Below, piece after piece: positions 32,346 through 43,826 of a DNA stretch of 64,000 nucleotides. Where the stretch lies: positions 434,001-498,000 of the forward strand of contig CACVBU010000363.1 of the NCBI GenBank assembly GCA_902728285.1, written 5' to 3'. The notes under the pieces are model-generated. The model did no database searches, was not told the DNA's origin, and saw nothing but the letters and a program-made list of their open reading frames with translations. Numbering within the stretch: position 1 is the first letter of the stretch; each line of letters starts with the position of its first letter. The DNA is from Clytia hemisphaerica (Eukaryota > Cnidaria > Hydrozoa > Leptothecata > Clytiidae). Both the position numbers and the translations under genes were made by a program.

Positions 32346-33660
32346 GCTGCATTTCTGTTTATTCATTTTTATGTTAGAAGCCATTATTTCCTAAAAATAA
32401 AGTCTTTTTTAAAACAAGAAACTAAAAATGAAAGTGATTCTAGGTAGAATTTTCACTCAGAAAGCTTTGTGAAAACTATATGATATGACAGAATGTTGAA
32501 AAAGTTTACAACGAAAAATCACTACAAAGTTTCTTTGGTTTGAAAGTCTCTTGACCACTAAAGCAAAGAAAATGTTTAAGATAGTATGAATCAACAGATG
32601 AAATCAATCTCCTCGCTTCGACCGCCATCTTGTTTTGTTTTGAAAACGTTTGTTGTTTAAGGAGCGCGGAATCAGAAAATATATCTTTTCTAGCCAGTAT
32701 CCAACTTTTGCAAGCTTTTCCCTGCCCAGACGGCAAAAAGTGTGGTACTGGTATTAAGCGCCGTTTCTACCAAAACAGACAGACAGACAGAAGGAAACAC
32801 GGACAAAAAAATAGTGACACTCTCTTTAAAGGCCCACTCGCTAGCGCTGGGCCAATAATGGTAGGGATGAAGTGGGAAGATCAAAACATGGGAATTTTTA
32901 GATGTTCTGGTTGTTTTCTTTTCATACTTGCTTAGATATCTTGTTTTAATTTTCTTAATGACATGGTTGCACCGTGTAAAGAACTAAAGGTACTGTATAT
33001 CTTTATTTTGCTTCAATTCTTCTTTTCTGTTTGCCAATTTTGTAGTGCTGTTTTGGGTCGGAAGTTTTGTTTTGATAATTTTTTTTCTCCAAAATTCACT
33101 TTGCACTTTCTCTGTCTAACAGACTTTCCACCACACTGTCTATATTTTATGGTCAAGGCTGCCATTCTAAATTGATTTATCACTGCTGGGGTACCATCTT
33201 AAAATTATGCATGTCATTATGTGCATATATTTATTTGCAGCCATGGGATCCATGCAGGAAAATCTGTCATCAGGGGTTCACCTGATTTTTAGGTGAACCA
33301 AGCTCTATAATTTAGAACTTTTTCTGGCTGAGGTAAAACTTATTTTTTCTAAAATTTTGAGCTTGGATATCCAGGCTACCCGCCATCTTGTTTTAGAATG
33401 AGAATTATTTTTGGTTCCAGTTCCCACGGTCTTTTTTTCATACAATCAGATCCCGTGATTTTTCTCTAGTCCAATAACACTGCAGGATTTGAGTCATGTG
33501 ACATCTCTATTGAAAAACCTGTGCGGAATAAAATAGAAATACAGGAGGTCACACTACTGGCTACAGGAACTGAAAGCAAATAATTAAGGCCAATATTTTT
33601 GGTTTTTCTGAAGGACAAAAGGTATAGGAAGCTTTACTGAAAGAGGGATAAGGCTGGGAC
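32346..33660. other. non-coding interval
   Basis: AT-rich, with two CGCCATCTTGTTTT motifs (32622 and 33381). No exon recognised. Confidence 0.4.
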
Positions 33661-34003
33661 TACCTTAAAGGAAGAAATTTTGGTGGAAAGAAAATTTGGC
33701 GGATTTGGCAGATTTGGCCAGAATCCGCCAAATTAAGTTCCTGCCAAAATTTCTTTTTTCCGCCATCCGCCAAATTAAATTCCAGCCAAATTAAACTTTT
33801 TGAAAATATGATCTCTTTTAAGGTGTTTTTGGATTTTTTTGCTGTTTTTACGCCATTTTAAGGATAAAATTTTCAGCAAACGCCAAATTAATTTCCCGCC
33901 AAATTTAGTTTTTTCGTCCATCCGCCAAATTAAATTCCATCTAAAAATCTTTTTCGGCCATCCGCCAAATTAAATTCCCGGCAAAATTTCTTCCTTTAAG
34001 GTA
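33661..34003. mobile_element. MITE, TIR TACCTTAAAGGAAGAAATTT
   Basis: Ends TACCTTAAAGGAAGAAATTT and AAATTTCTTCCTTTAAGGTA are complementary. The interior carries several CCGCCAAATTAAATTCC-type direct repeats. Non-coding. Confidence 0.82.
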
Positions 34004-34061
34004 TATATTTAAAAGAAAGTACGGTGGTGGCACAGTTTTCAAATTTAAAATATGCATGCGC

Positions 34062-34299
34062 ACTAAGGGATCTTCGACAAAAAACTTTCGAATTTTTTAT
34101 TGGCATTGGGCCGATAAGGGGGTGGGGGGGTCCAACTACATACCGAAGGCGGACAAGATTGGAGGAAATTGTGTTTTCGAAGATGTAAAAGTTGGATTTG
34201 AAAAATTTTGGCCGATAAGAGCAAGGGGGGGAGGGGGTCTGAAGCTTATCGGCCCAATGCTGATAAAAAATTTGAAAGTTTTTTGTCGAAGACCCCTAA
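34062..34299. mobile_element. MITE with long TIRs around GATCTTCGACAAAAAACTTT
   Basis: The two outer 50 bp are near-complements (AGGGATCTTCGACAAAAAAC against GTTTTTTGTCGAAGACCCCT; GCATTGGGCCGATAAG against CTTATCGGCCCAATGC). G-rich centre. TGCATGC occurs just outside both ends, possibly part of the target site. Confidence 0.78.
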
Positions 34300-34303
34300 C
34301 TGC

Positions 34304-35351
34304 ATGCATTCATATGCAACATATTGCATTCCTTATTGGACAATATGTTTAAAAAAATATGAAAATATTGTTTCTTGTTGATAAAACCTTCAAAATAGCT
34401 TTTAAATCAATAAAATTTCTGAGCTAAAAAGGTAACACAGTTCAAAAGGCACCAGAGTTGAAAGATTTTGGATTTTTAGGTTATTTTGCCGAAAATGGCT
34501 AAAAGTAACATTTTCATTAAAAATGACCGACCTAGATTTTTATTTAGGTGAAAATGATTAAAGTAAGGTTTGGAAATTAAACTTTAGTAGGTTAACTACC
34601 CGCTGTTGTTATTTGCGAAAATTGCCCACCGTTAAACCAAAGATATTAGCTAAAGAAGTAAGATGTTACAATATTAGCCAGTTTGTCCTTTTATTTGTCA
34701 GTAAAGTCATAATATTGTCTCAAACAAAGCATCAAGTAAACAGTCTATTGCCTTTTGATAAAGGATTCATTGATAAATAAATAAAATCTGGCTTAAAAGG
34801 AACAGAACATTACAACCTTCAAGTCTTGTTACACCATTAGCCAATGAACTTTTTAACCCAAATTCATTGCTAATAACATCTCCTTCAACCCCCTAATGAT
34901 GCCAATGTACCGTTTTTTATGTGAATATTACCTTAACAGCTGTTTTGGAAATCATTAGCCAGCTTTTTTTGAAAGTTGCAATGTTACATCATTAACCAGC
35001 TTCTGGCAAGGTTCAAATCATCATAACTTGAGATATACTTAACCATAGAAATTGTTGTTACAAAATTTGCCAAGAGAAATCTAATGAGCTAACCATCATG
35101 TAATTTTCCCCGTTAAAAAGATATAGGCCAGTATAGGCTAATTTTGTAACATTGGTATGAAATGTCACAAAAACCTCAAAAACTTGCCTTTTTTATGAAC
35201 ATGTCCTATTGCAAAAATTTAATTGTTTTGAAAATTGTCATGATTTGCTTCTCATTCATCATCAAGTCAGGACACTAGAGGAGAGGTGTTATAGGATTAA
35301 TGTAAGACCCAAGAATATTCACTAATTTTAGCACAATATCTTCTTTACTAG
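34304..35351. other. non-coding, upstream of TMEM161-like exon
   Basis: Contains repeated TTAGCCA/ACATTAGCC-type motifs between 34670 and 35000, a loose repeat. Ends in CTTCTTTACTAG, a probable 3' splice site. Confidence 0.4.
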
Positions 35352-35597
35352 GCTTGAAACATGGCATTACTCGGAATACAATTTGTAATCACTTTGGTGG
35401 TCGCACTGTTCCTACAGAAGCTGTCACCGTATTATTCGTTTGCCAGATGGATTATGTGTAGTCGCTTATACCGATATCTTCATCCAAGTAATGAACTGTT
35501 AAGGGCCACTGCGGGCAAACCTATCAATCAAGGAGGAAAAGGTAACAAACAATTTCATACACGGGAACAAGTTTTCGCGGAAACTAACAATGCGGTG
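35352..35597 (+). CDS. TMEM161-like protein, first coding exon
   Basis: After acceptor TTCTTTACTAG the exon opens at ATG 35361 and encodes M-A-L-L-G-I-Q-F-V-I-T-L-V, then Y-S-F-A-R-W-I-M-C, R-Y-x-H-P-S, E-L-L-R-A-T-A-G-K-P. This is the conserved start of TMEM161A/B, multi-pass membrane proteins linked in animals to heart rhythm and cation handling. The exon ends at a donor GTG|GTATGA; without splicing the frame stops at once after V-V. TMEM161 proteins are about 480 residues, so most of the gene is missing from what I can read. The next exon (conserved F-P-E-F/Y-Q-W-L segment) was not found in the following 5 kb. It may lie further off, or this may be a stranded duplicate. Confidence 0.72.
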
Positions 35598-35801
35598 GTA
35601 TGAAATTGGACTTTTTGCGATACTTGTTTTTGAAGTAAAAGGTTTTTTTTTATTTTGCCAGGGATTTTTAAGAATTCTTAGGAAAGCTCGTATTCACAGA
35701 ACTTCAAACCCAAAACTGCTAAAATTGGGTCCTTCAAACTAAAGTTACCTTTAAGGAATTTTCCAAATAGTTTCAAGCAGTTTATTCTGGTTTATCATTA
35801 T

Positions 35802-36625
35802 TGGACCTACCCCGGTGGGGTGGAGGTCCTATAAATTAACCCATGTTCGTTCGTTCGTTAGTTAGTGTGTTAGTTACCAGCTTTTCTCGAGATTGGCTCA
35901 TTAGTTTTTTCTGATTTTTGGCACAAAGGTGCATGACCATAAACCCTCGAATGTGACGGAGCCCGATTTTCGAAAAAAAAATTTTTTGGGCAAATTTGGG
36001 CCAAAAAACGGCTTAAAAACGGGTTTTTTGGACTTTGTGAAAAATTAGATCATTAATTTTTTCTGATTTTTAGCATGAAAGTAGGGTACAATCTTAGTTA
36101 AAGGATGGCTCAAGCAGATTTTTGCAAAAAAATTTTTTTGGCTCAAAAATCGCATTTTTATCTATAAGAACCACTTTTAATAAGAATACATCAATGTTCT
36201 TAGCCATATTATTATTATTATTATTATTTCTATTATTTTTTTTTACGATGAAAATGTCACGGTGGAGGGTAATGGTTAATCTATATCTATAAGAATCACT
36301 ATTTATGAGCATATATCAATGTTATTAGCCAAATTGTTTTTTTATTATTATTTTTTCTAATAGAAGAAAGTGTCACGGTAGAGTGCGACGGTTTGACTTT
36401 TCTGGAAACCATATTTATTAAGCTGTGCATTTTTCTGATAGTGGTTTTTATAAAGAAAAGCGCTTAATAGCTTTTTTATTTCTTTTTCAAAAATCTTTTT
36501 CAATAATAGTTTCTCTCAATAGATATGCTTTCATTTTCTTTATTTTTTTGTATTTTGACCAGTTATGTCTTATGTGTTTCATTGTTTCAATGTTCACTGA
36601 TTAGTTTGATAACCAGGTAGGTCCA
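35802..36625. mobile_element. candidate repeat element with GGACCTACC ends
   Basis: Left TTGGACCTACCCCGGT and right complement of TATGGACCTACCTGG. The interior contains duplicated blocks (ATTAGTTTTTTCTGATTTTTGGCA and a second copy near 36050; TCTATAAGAA...AATGTT...TTAGCC at 36159 and 36282). Related sequence surrounds the piggyBac MITE at 42.2-43.6 kb. Confidence 0.5.
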
Positions 36626-36921
36626 TAAAAGTATCGCTTGTCTTTTTTAAGGCAATAACAATTTTAAAACATATTACAGTATATATATCTACTCTCTTTA
36701 AAAAGATAAAATAAAATGAAAACATATAAAATATAAACTTGTCTTAGACCAATCACACCAAAACGTTTCAAAATGGCACCTTGAAATAAATCAAATATAT
36801 AGCTAAAATGTAATAACCTCATAGAAATTAAGTTATAGTAGGGGTTTTGTAATAATAACACCAACAATAAAGGCTCTTGTCTTCTCTTTAAAATTATATA
36901 AAGTTAAGAGAAGAAAATACT

Positions 36922-37726
36922 TACTGTGAGATCGGGTAACTTGCATCAGTGGAGGCTAACATACATGCATTAGCCCTCAAATGAAAGACTTGGCTGGTCA
37001 TTAAAATACAAAGTTAATTCAAAACAAAAATGGTAGAGTAGAGCTGCGAGCGGAGCTGCGTAGTCTATATATTAATACGCTTAAACGTGTGTGTTTACAA
37101 CGTTTTGTAAAAAGTTTTCGAAAATCTAACAAAGCTCTACAAAGCCTCCTCTTCATGGCGTTGAACCATAATCTTTTTGCACCTTAAGCAGATTTCCTAC
37201 CACTAGACTAACTTTGAGACCCTAAGATGCTATTTTCTATTCACCAAGTTTGGAGCTTGATGGGTTAAAATAAACCTTCTTCCCAAATTTCTTTTGTCAA
37301 TTTAAAGAATTCTTATTCAGATGCTCTTTAAAACTTTCTGTTTACAATAGCGGCTCCCTATCACTTTCAAAACTTTTTAAAGTCTTTTAAAGTCACCCTC
37401 GAATGTCCAACCACGATGGTTAGCCACGATGGCTAAGAAGATCTAAAATATACTTTTGCTAAGTCATTTATTTAATTGTGGTTAAAAATTGCAATGCAAT
37501 GTTATCTTTTTTCTCCTTTATTTCCTAAAATCAAAATCAAATCATCGATCGGCGGCTATCTTTCTTCCGTTAGAATTTTTTAGATGTGTAGTGATTCACT
37601 GGATTGGGACACGCAGCGTGTGACGCTGCGCATACGGCTAGTTGTATTTTAATAACCAGACAGGTCATTCATTTGAGGGCTATGCATGTTTGCCTCCACT
37701 GATGCAAGTTACCTGATCTCACGGTA
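36922..37726. mobile_element. about 800-bp MITE with about 85-bp TIRs, TA target site
   Basis: Left end TA-CTGTGAGATCGGGTAAC and onward; right end complementary, GTTACCTGATCTCACGG-TA. Complementarity extends through GCATCAGTGGAGGC, GAGGGCTAATGCATGT-like and TTTTAATGACCA segments. The centre is GC-rich (GAGCTGCGAGCGGAGCTGCG). TA flanks fit Tc1/mariner type. Confidence 0.83.
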
Positions 37727-38579
37727 TAAAATGTCTATCTGTCTATAGATGTCTTTGATAGGTTTTGACACTTTTTGACGAAACATATGGAAACCTCAAA
37801 AAAATGCTTTCTTGGACAACCTATCACATAAACACAAATTAATTGATAAAAAATAAAATTGAAATAACCTATCTACATTGGAGCACTAAAAGATAACACT
37901 ACAACAATCCAAACAAGAAATGATGTCGCCGTTAAAACATCAAAAAACATACTCCAAGCCAAAATGCAATGTTTATCAAATACAAGTTCACAGTATCTCG
38001 TCAAGAAAACAACCAAAACAATCACACAAGTTTCAAAAGTTTATAAAACCCACAAAACCCCTGCATTAACTTGTTCCTGAGGTAGCTATTGTCCATATAA
38101 GAGTTTGTATTCCAAAGCAAATATTTCTTGTACTGCCCATTCTTCTCATCAATTCGTTAACTTGGACCAGTTTCACATCTCAATAGAATGTTAATACCAT
38201 TAATACCATTTTGCCAGTCATTTAATGTCCAAAGTTATGGGGATGTAGCGTTTTCTTCATGTCAAGCAAATGTCTCTAAAATCTTTAAGTTGGTTGGTTT
38301 GGTATACGTATACGTTCAACTGGTAGAGGGCAAAGTGATTGTTTGTCCTTCTCTCGTACCCATGTTGGGTTTTTGGCTTCAACCACTGTGTCGAAAGGTT
38401 GTCTGAGTCATCCAAATATTTTATCTTTCATTTTAGATTTGCTTTTTCTCAATATTGCTAACTGTAAATAATAAGTGGTAGATCGATTCATAAAAGGAAA
38501 TAAAGATAAGACACAAAATGGAAATCAAATTCGAGTCAAAACATCAAAAGATAATTTACCTCGCTACACCATGGTAACT
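37727..38579. other. non-coding interval
   Basis: No exon or repeat recognised. Confidence 0.4.
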
Positions 38580-38581
38580 TA

Positions 38582-38939
38582 CTCTCGGGTGCCTAATAAA
38601 CGTACAGACCAAAATAAACGTACAGGGGAGGGAATAAGATTGAAATTAATAAACGTACAGGCTGAAATAACAGAAGCAGCCGGCGGAGAAAGTTTTTAGT
38701 TTTTTGTTCTTATGTTCTAGGGAGACCACATATTATGACCTTCAATTTTCTTATACAAATGATTTCTGATTTCTAGGAAACCTTGTCGCACTATTTGTCT
38801 CCCTAAGCTTATGGCTACTTTATGGTTGAATGTGTTCTAAAATCTAGGAAAAGCATTTTGGCAAGATATACGTGTAAGATGTATGAAATTTGACACGAAA
38901 AAAATAAACGTACATGTACGTTTATTAGGCACCCGAGAG
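38582..38939. mobile_element. MITE, TIR CTCTCGGGTGCCTAATAAAC, TA target site
   Basis: The 25-bp ends are perfect complements and continue as AATAAACGTACA. TA lies at both flanks (38580-38581, 38940-38941). AATAAACGTACA is repeated three times at the left. Confidence 0.88.
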
Positions 38940-39019
38940 TAGGGATTCACACCTCGAACTCCTTGCAAGAAAATTATATTTGATGAGAATAAGAAGCTCT
39001 AATTTTAAATAGTATTTTT

Positions 39020-39265
39020 CGAAATTCACGCAAATTTGCCCCTACTTTCACGCAATAACCCGATTTTTCATAAAATCGGAAAACTTATCGAGAAAAAATC
39101 GGGGAAACATTGTAAAATTGGGAAAAACTACACATAATCGGTGGAAAAAAAGGGAAAATTCACGTATTCACGCACAAAATAGCCCAGATTAATGCATTCA
39201 CGTTATACGCATTTCTTTTTCAAGTTTCACACATTCACGCAACCGAAAATGCCCATTCACGCCAG
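39020..39265. repeat. TTCACGCA-rich repeat related to the 19981-20226 MITE
   Basis: Same run of motifs in the same order as the interior of the GGCCCCCAGCGG MITE (CACGCAA, CCCGATTTTT, GGGAAAATTCACG, ATTCACGCA). The terminal repeats are not recognisable. Confidence 0.6.
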
Positions 39266-39711
39266 ATATCTGTAAGGCCCGAAGAGCTAGATAGGCAACT
39301 TTAAGCTTTCTCCAGCAAAAAAGATTTCGCTTTTTAAATTTAGTGGCGATGGATAGGATCTAGCATTTTAATTCATTGTTTTTGGAGCGTGAAATAAAAA
39401 AAAGTAGGTGGCAAACGCTTTTTCGCATCTCTTAAACTGAAATTGTTTGTTGTTGCGTGATTTCTTTGGTAGGAAATCCTACCAAAACTTGCTTCACTTT
39501 TCGATAGGCCACAGATCTAGCCCTTCGGGCTTTACAGATTTTTGTGGGTGCTAGCCTAATATTGGTTACTTTTCTAGGCTGTTTGAAAAAGACTTCCCGG
39601 TGCTCATGAGAGATCAAACACGGTGGAAAGATCAAGTCATCAGATGCCAAGCTCGCTCGACCCGGTAACTGTTTAGGCAAACCCTTAAAATTCAAGAATT
39701 TCAGTTACCGT

Positions 39712-39806
39712 ACTACTTCGAATAAACGCCCCTCCGTTGAGGAAAAATTTTCAAACTACGCCCCCTCCCCCTTTAGGAGGGGTGTTTATTTGAAACAAGT
39801 AGCTGT
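39712..39806. mobile_element. very short MITE, CTACTTCGAATAAACGCCCC ends
   Basis: Left CTACTTCGAATAAACGCCCC and right near-complement GGGGTGTTTATTTGAAACAAGTAG, less than 100 bp in all. Confidence 0.55.
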
Positions 39807-39906
39807 AAGGAAGTATAATATAAGAGAGAACTTAGACATACCATAATAATTGTTTTCTTTTGATATTCGAACTGATTACGGCCCGTTTTACATCGCTAAA
39901 TTGGAA

Positions 39907-40059
39907 TACCTTATCGGGGAAAACTTCGTCGGGAAAAAATTCGTCACTTGCTGGTAGTTGGTAAACGCATTGCCGGGGAAAATTTTCGTCGGGGAAAATA
40001 TTCGTCACTTGTCCAAAATTTCGTCACTTTTCCCCGACGAAGTTTTCCCCGATAAGGTA
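39907..40059. mobile_element. MITE, TIR TACCTTATCGGGGAAAACTT, copy 1
   Basis: 153 bp with complementary ends TACCTTATCGGGGAAAACTT; the interior repeats TCGTCGGGGAAAA and TTCGTCACTT. A second copy in the opposite orientation is at 62829-62985. Confidence 0.88.
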
Positions 40060-40870
40060 TTTGTACTCGAATAATAATGAAAAGGCAAAATAAGGTTCCA
40101 ATTCACATTATCAAAGTGACCTAGGTTCTTAAATTATTTATTAAACGCCTCCCCTAAAAATCACATAGTTTATTGGACGTTTAGTGTGAAGTCAACCTTT
40201 TTCAGACACCTCTATTTTTATAGTTCTGTAACACAAATTTTGAATTGGTAGAAATCCTTCACGACATACTTTTAGAGGTTTAAAATATAATTACAAGGAG
40301 AAATTGAAAAACAAATTATACCTAATATTTGTCTAATTTCTAGAGCGGTGTACATATGAAAACAAACACAAGAGTGCTCTCAGATCTCTTCGCAAAAAAA
40401 TTTCAGTACAACGTCAGTTGTACAAGTTATGAATACTATGTAGAGCAAAAACTGCGTAACATATTAAAAAGACTTCAAAGTTACATACTTTTTTATAAGA
40501 ATACTAGAATATTAGTCGAGGTTGGGCGTGAAGTTTATAAGAACTTGAATTGAAAACAGGTATCAAATTATTCTTTATATAGTCATATAGTCATAAAGCC
40601 GCCACAAGAAGTTTGATTCGCTAGAAATAATCCAGATGAAACTCGACGAACTACCTTACACTCAAGGTGCGCCCTGTTTGTTATGGAACCTGTTCAATTA
40701 AAAAGCTGATAGCAACTTTACTTGAATTATTTTCACTTTTTATTCAATTTTACAATGAAAAATTTAAAAACTTCCAAGTAAACATAGAAATGTAAAAGCA
40801 TAAATATAAACTTTGAAGAGAGCTCACGATATTCTAAATGCCTGACAAATTGCGTCAAAATACATTAGAT
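40060..40870. other. non-coding interval
   Basis: Includes an open frame at 40356-40553 preceded by TCTAATTTCTAG, which could be a small exon, but it matches no family I recognise. Confidence 0.35.
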
Positions 40871-41374
40871 TTAGAGTGTTTTGAGAATAGCATCGTACCA
40901 TTGACGGCTGCTCTTTGAATGTTTAATCTTGGAATAAATTTCTCTTGGCGTCTTTGGGTCGATTTGAAAATGTTTGGCTTTTAGTTTTGAGGCTTCCTTG
41001 CAGAAGAGCTCATTCCGGTAACATAGTCTTTCCTTAGATTCGTTTGAAAGTATACTGTAAAGCAAAATAGTCTCGACGTCGGACCATTTGCCTTGGATAG
41101 GGTCCTCTCCGATATATCTTACGTATTGTCCATCAGGAACCCTTGCAGTCGACAATTCTGGTTTTGACCTTTTTCTTGATTTCGTCTGCTGGGGAACTCG
41201 AATTCCATAAGTATTCCCACACTTTTTGCAAATGCAAGCACTGGTACATGGCCGTTTAGCTATGTAGCAGGGACATTTCGTCTTGTGAAAGTTATCATCA
41301 ATACAAGCGGCGTCTGATTTCGACAAACGACCACAGGAACAAGAGGCTTTCAACTTTTTGGATGGTGGCTCCAT
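40871..41374 (-). CDS. CXC-domain (MSL2/tesmin-type Cys-rich) protein
   Basis: 167 residues. Residues about 12-54 form a Cys-rich block with C-S-C-G, C-P-C, C-T-S-A-C-I-C-K-K-C-G spacing, typical of CXC/CRC zinc domains (MSL2, tesmin) that bind DNA through Zn3Cys9 clusters. A short basic segment (K-S-R-K-R-S-K) and a helical tail W-S-D-V-E-T-I-L-L-Y-S-I-L follow. The frame is open upstream of the ATG to about 41411, where ACATTTACATAG could be a splice acceptor, so this may be the last exon of a longer gene with the ORF at 41394-41912. Similar CXC proteins occur both as cellular proteins and in transposon-rich gene families; I cannot tell which this is. Confidence 0.6.
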   Translation of the reverse strand: MEPPSKKLKASCSCGRLSKSDAACIDDNFHKTKCPCYIAKRPCTSACICKKCGNTYGIRVPQQTKSRKRSKPELSTARVPDGQYVRYIGEDPIQGKWSDVETILLYSILSNESKERLCYRNELFCKEASKLKAKHFQIDPKTPREIYSKIKHSKSSRQWYDAILKTL

Positions 41375-41393
41375 GATTTGTTCTTCACATACG

Positions 41394-41912
41394 TCAGCGT
41401 AGGTGTTTCCATGTTGAGCTATGTAAATGTATAATATATATGTATAATGGTGTAGTGCAGGTTGATGGAAAATATGGGAAAACTGGCAAAGATTGATGGT
41501 TGGTAATCAGGATTATCGTAATGCCTATAAAATTGCATATCGATTGAATAGTAGAGCATTTATTCTCCTTCAGCAAAAGAACGTTATCCTCGACTTTATT
41601 TGTGACTCCTTTCAAACTTAATATAGTCCTTGTAGAGTCATCACACTTTTCGATCAGTATTTTCATTTGATTGGCAGCCACAAGAATAAGATTTTCGGGA
41701 TTTTCAGGAGAGGCGTAAATGACAGAAATTTTAGAAAAGCCGAGTTTAGATACGTTTTCAACTTCACCGCCATGTGGAATTTCGGTGTCCTTAGCGAAGC
41801 CACACAGCTCAAGGACATTCATGTTTGGCATGAACCGTTTAATCATTCGAGACGTGTATATTCTCGGGACCAGATGATGATCGAAAACGATATACTTCGA
41901 CGGTTTGTCCAT
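41394..41912 (-). CDS. unrecognised ORF upstream of the CXC protein
   Basis: 172-codon ORF. The first about 135 residues have ordinary protein-like composition (Y-I-V-F-D-H-H-L-V-P-R-I-Y-T; V-L-E-L-C-G-F-A-K); the last about 35 are hydrophobic and aromatic and probably intronic read-through. No family recognised. It may be an exon joined to the CXC ORF, though I did not find a convincing donor. Confidence 0.35.
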   Translation of the reverse strand: MDKPSKYIVFDHHLVPRIYTSRMIKRFMPNMNVLELCGFAKDTEIPHGGEVENVSKLGFSKISVIYASPENPENLILVAANQMKILIEKCDDSTRTILSLKGVTNKVEDNVLLLKENKCSTIQSICNFIGITIILITNHQSLPVFPYFPSTCTTPLYIYIIHLHSSTWKHLR

Positions 41913-41916
41913 TTAC

Positions 41917-42014
41917 CAGGAGGTTCCAGAACTCTCGCGATAGACTGGCGCTTGAGTCCTCCAAGCCCAAACGATTGTTCTTTTCGTTCGCCGTCAGATT
42001 TCGAACAGACTTTC
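41917..42014 (-). CDS. possible small exon upstream
   Basis: Open segment between acceptor TTTTCCTTTTAG and donor CTCCTG|GTAAAT, encoding about 32 residues (K-S-V-R-N-L-T ... S-R-E-F-W-N-L-L). Could be an exon of the same minus-strand gene. If this donor is used, the ATG at 41912 is intronic. Confidence 0.25.
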
Positions 42015-42239
42015 CTAAAAGGAAAATGTGAAGTATAAAAACAAACATTCTCAATGCTGAAAATGCATTCCTAACAACTCATGTATAAAATGATCAATAA
42101 ACAAAGAATTTCTTGAACCATTACCTTGTATAGCGGGTGGACAAACCTTTCCAGGAGGATAAAAAGTTAAATTCTAAAGGTTCCAGGGATATAAGACCAA
42201 CTTTAGGTCGTCCACCCCCATTTTAAGGTATAACAAGCA

Positions 42240-43585
42240 ATACTTTTATTGACTAGTTATTTACTTTTATGCATTTAAAACATATAATTGATATCTACGT
42301 AAGCATGACCGTTAAAACAATCATTCAGAATACAAATAGGATATACAATACCATTTATTAAAATTCTTCGTTCGTTTTCATCATTGATTGGCCATTGGGT
42401 TATTAAGGGAAAGGGCTGGAAGTTAGAAAATATCTCATCTAAAATTTGAGTAATTTAGTTAGGAACATCGATCTAAGTTTATAAATTAAAAGTGATTCTT
42501 ATGGATAAAGATTCAAATTTGTGCAATAAATCATAAAAAATAAATGAGCCAATCTTGAGAAAAATTAATAACAAGTGATTGCTATCGAATTTGACCTATT
42601 TTTCCACGTCTAGCAACCAGAATTTCATGTCTTAACACAAATATTCTTTTAAATTAAGGGCTCTGACCATAGTGAATTTTTCATAATTGCCGTTTTTAAA
42701 ATGTGTTTTCTGACTGATGTAACCAACAGAACTATGGCATGTTATACATTTTCTGTTAGACAAACTATTCCTGAATCTGAAAGTTCAAAAGTTGCATTGA
42801 AAAAATTTGATAAAGAAGAAAATGAAGACTTTTGCGAGGAAGAGTATTTCAACTTTGAAGAGCTTAGTTTCGGCGAATAAAAAACATTTTGAAAAATTTT
42901 TCGCAGTAGATGGTGTATCTTTTACCGAACAATAAAAATTTTTGCGGAAAATTTTTGTAAATGCTTCTTTGTCTCGAAATCTTCAAAATAGTGGTTTTTC
43001 ATCAATTTTTCATCTGGATTTTGCTTAAAAAAAACAGTCATAACTTTTGACACATCTTTTTAGAAAAATTTTCCGCAAAATTTAAAATAGTTCAATTCTT
43101 TGCAGACAGTTTGAACAAACTTCGAAACAAAAAGGTTAATTACCCATTAAAACTTAGCACTTTTTATAAAAGAAGGTGATGCAATATATTATTAACGTTT
43201 TTTTAAAGTTCATAACGTCATTTTTGCAATTAAGTTCTTAATTACTCTTAAGGGGTTTGATTAAAAAGCAATTTATAAAGGCAATTCTTTGTTAAAAGTG
43301 TTAAAGAATCTAAAACATAACTTTTATGTTCAGATACTAAAATCAATTTTCTGACTATGGTCAGAGCCCTTAAGCTTTCACGAAAAAAAAACATCTATCT
43401 CATCAAAAAATTGACTACCTTGGGTAAGAACATTGATACATGCTTATAAATAGTGATTCTTTTAGATAAAGATGCGTTTTTTGAGCCAAAAAATCAAAAA
43501 TTTGAATTGGCCAATCCCGAGAAAACCTAAGAACAGACAGACGGACATACACAGGTTTTTAATTTATAAGGTAGGTCCAAAAAGA
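42240..43585. repeat. repeat region interrupted by the piggyBac-type MITE
   Basis: Both sides of the MITE share motifs with the 35802-36625 element (AGTGATTCTTNTNGATAAAGAT, TGAGCCAATC/TTGGCCAATC followed by TGAGAAAA) and the right side ends GGTAGGTCCA. Reads as an older repeat into which the MITE inserted. Confidence 0.5.
42658..43369. mobile_element. piggyBac-type MITE, copy 2 (712 bp)
   Basis: TTAA at 42654-42657 and 43370-43373; TIRs GGGCTCTGACCATAGT and complement. Co-linear with copy 1 at 10427-11139, with many substitutions, so the two insertions are old. Confidence 0.9.
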
Positions 43586-43826
43586 ATTCTTTCCAAGGGT
43601 CATTTTGAAAAATTTGCCATTTTTCAGGGGATATCCGCACAAGAGTTTTTCAAGACTTTATTTTTCTAAAGGAAAACAGAATATTATTATACAAACCTTG
43701 TACTGTCATTCTCACTGGCACCCTTTTTGGAGAGTTCAATACTTCTTTTACTGGGTCCGAGTTATGAGCTACGGAAGTAATTTACAGACCAGTCTGCATG
43801 CCCGAAAAAATTAGGATCATAATAGC

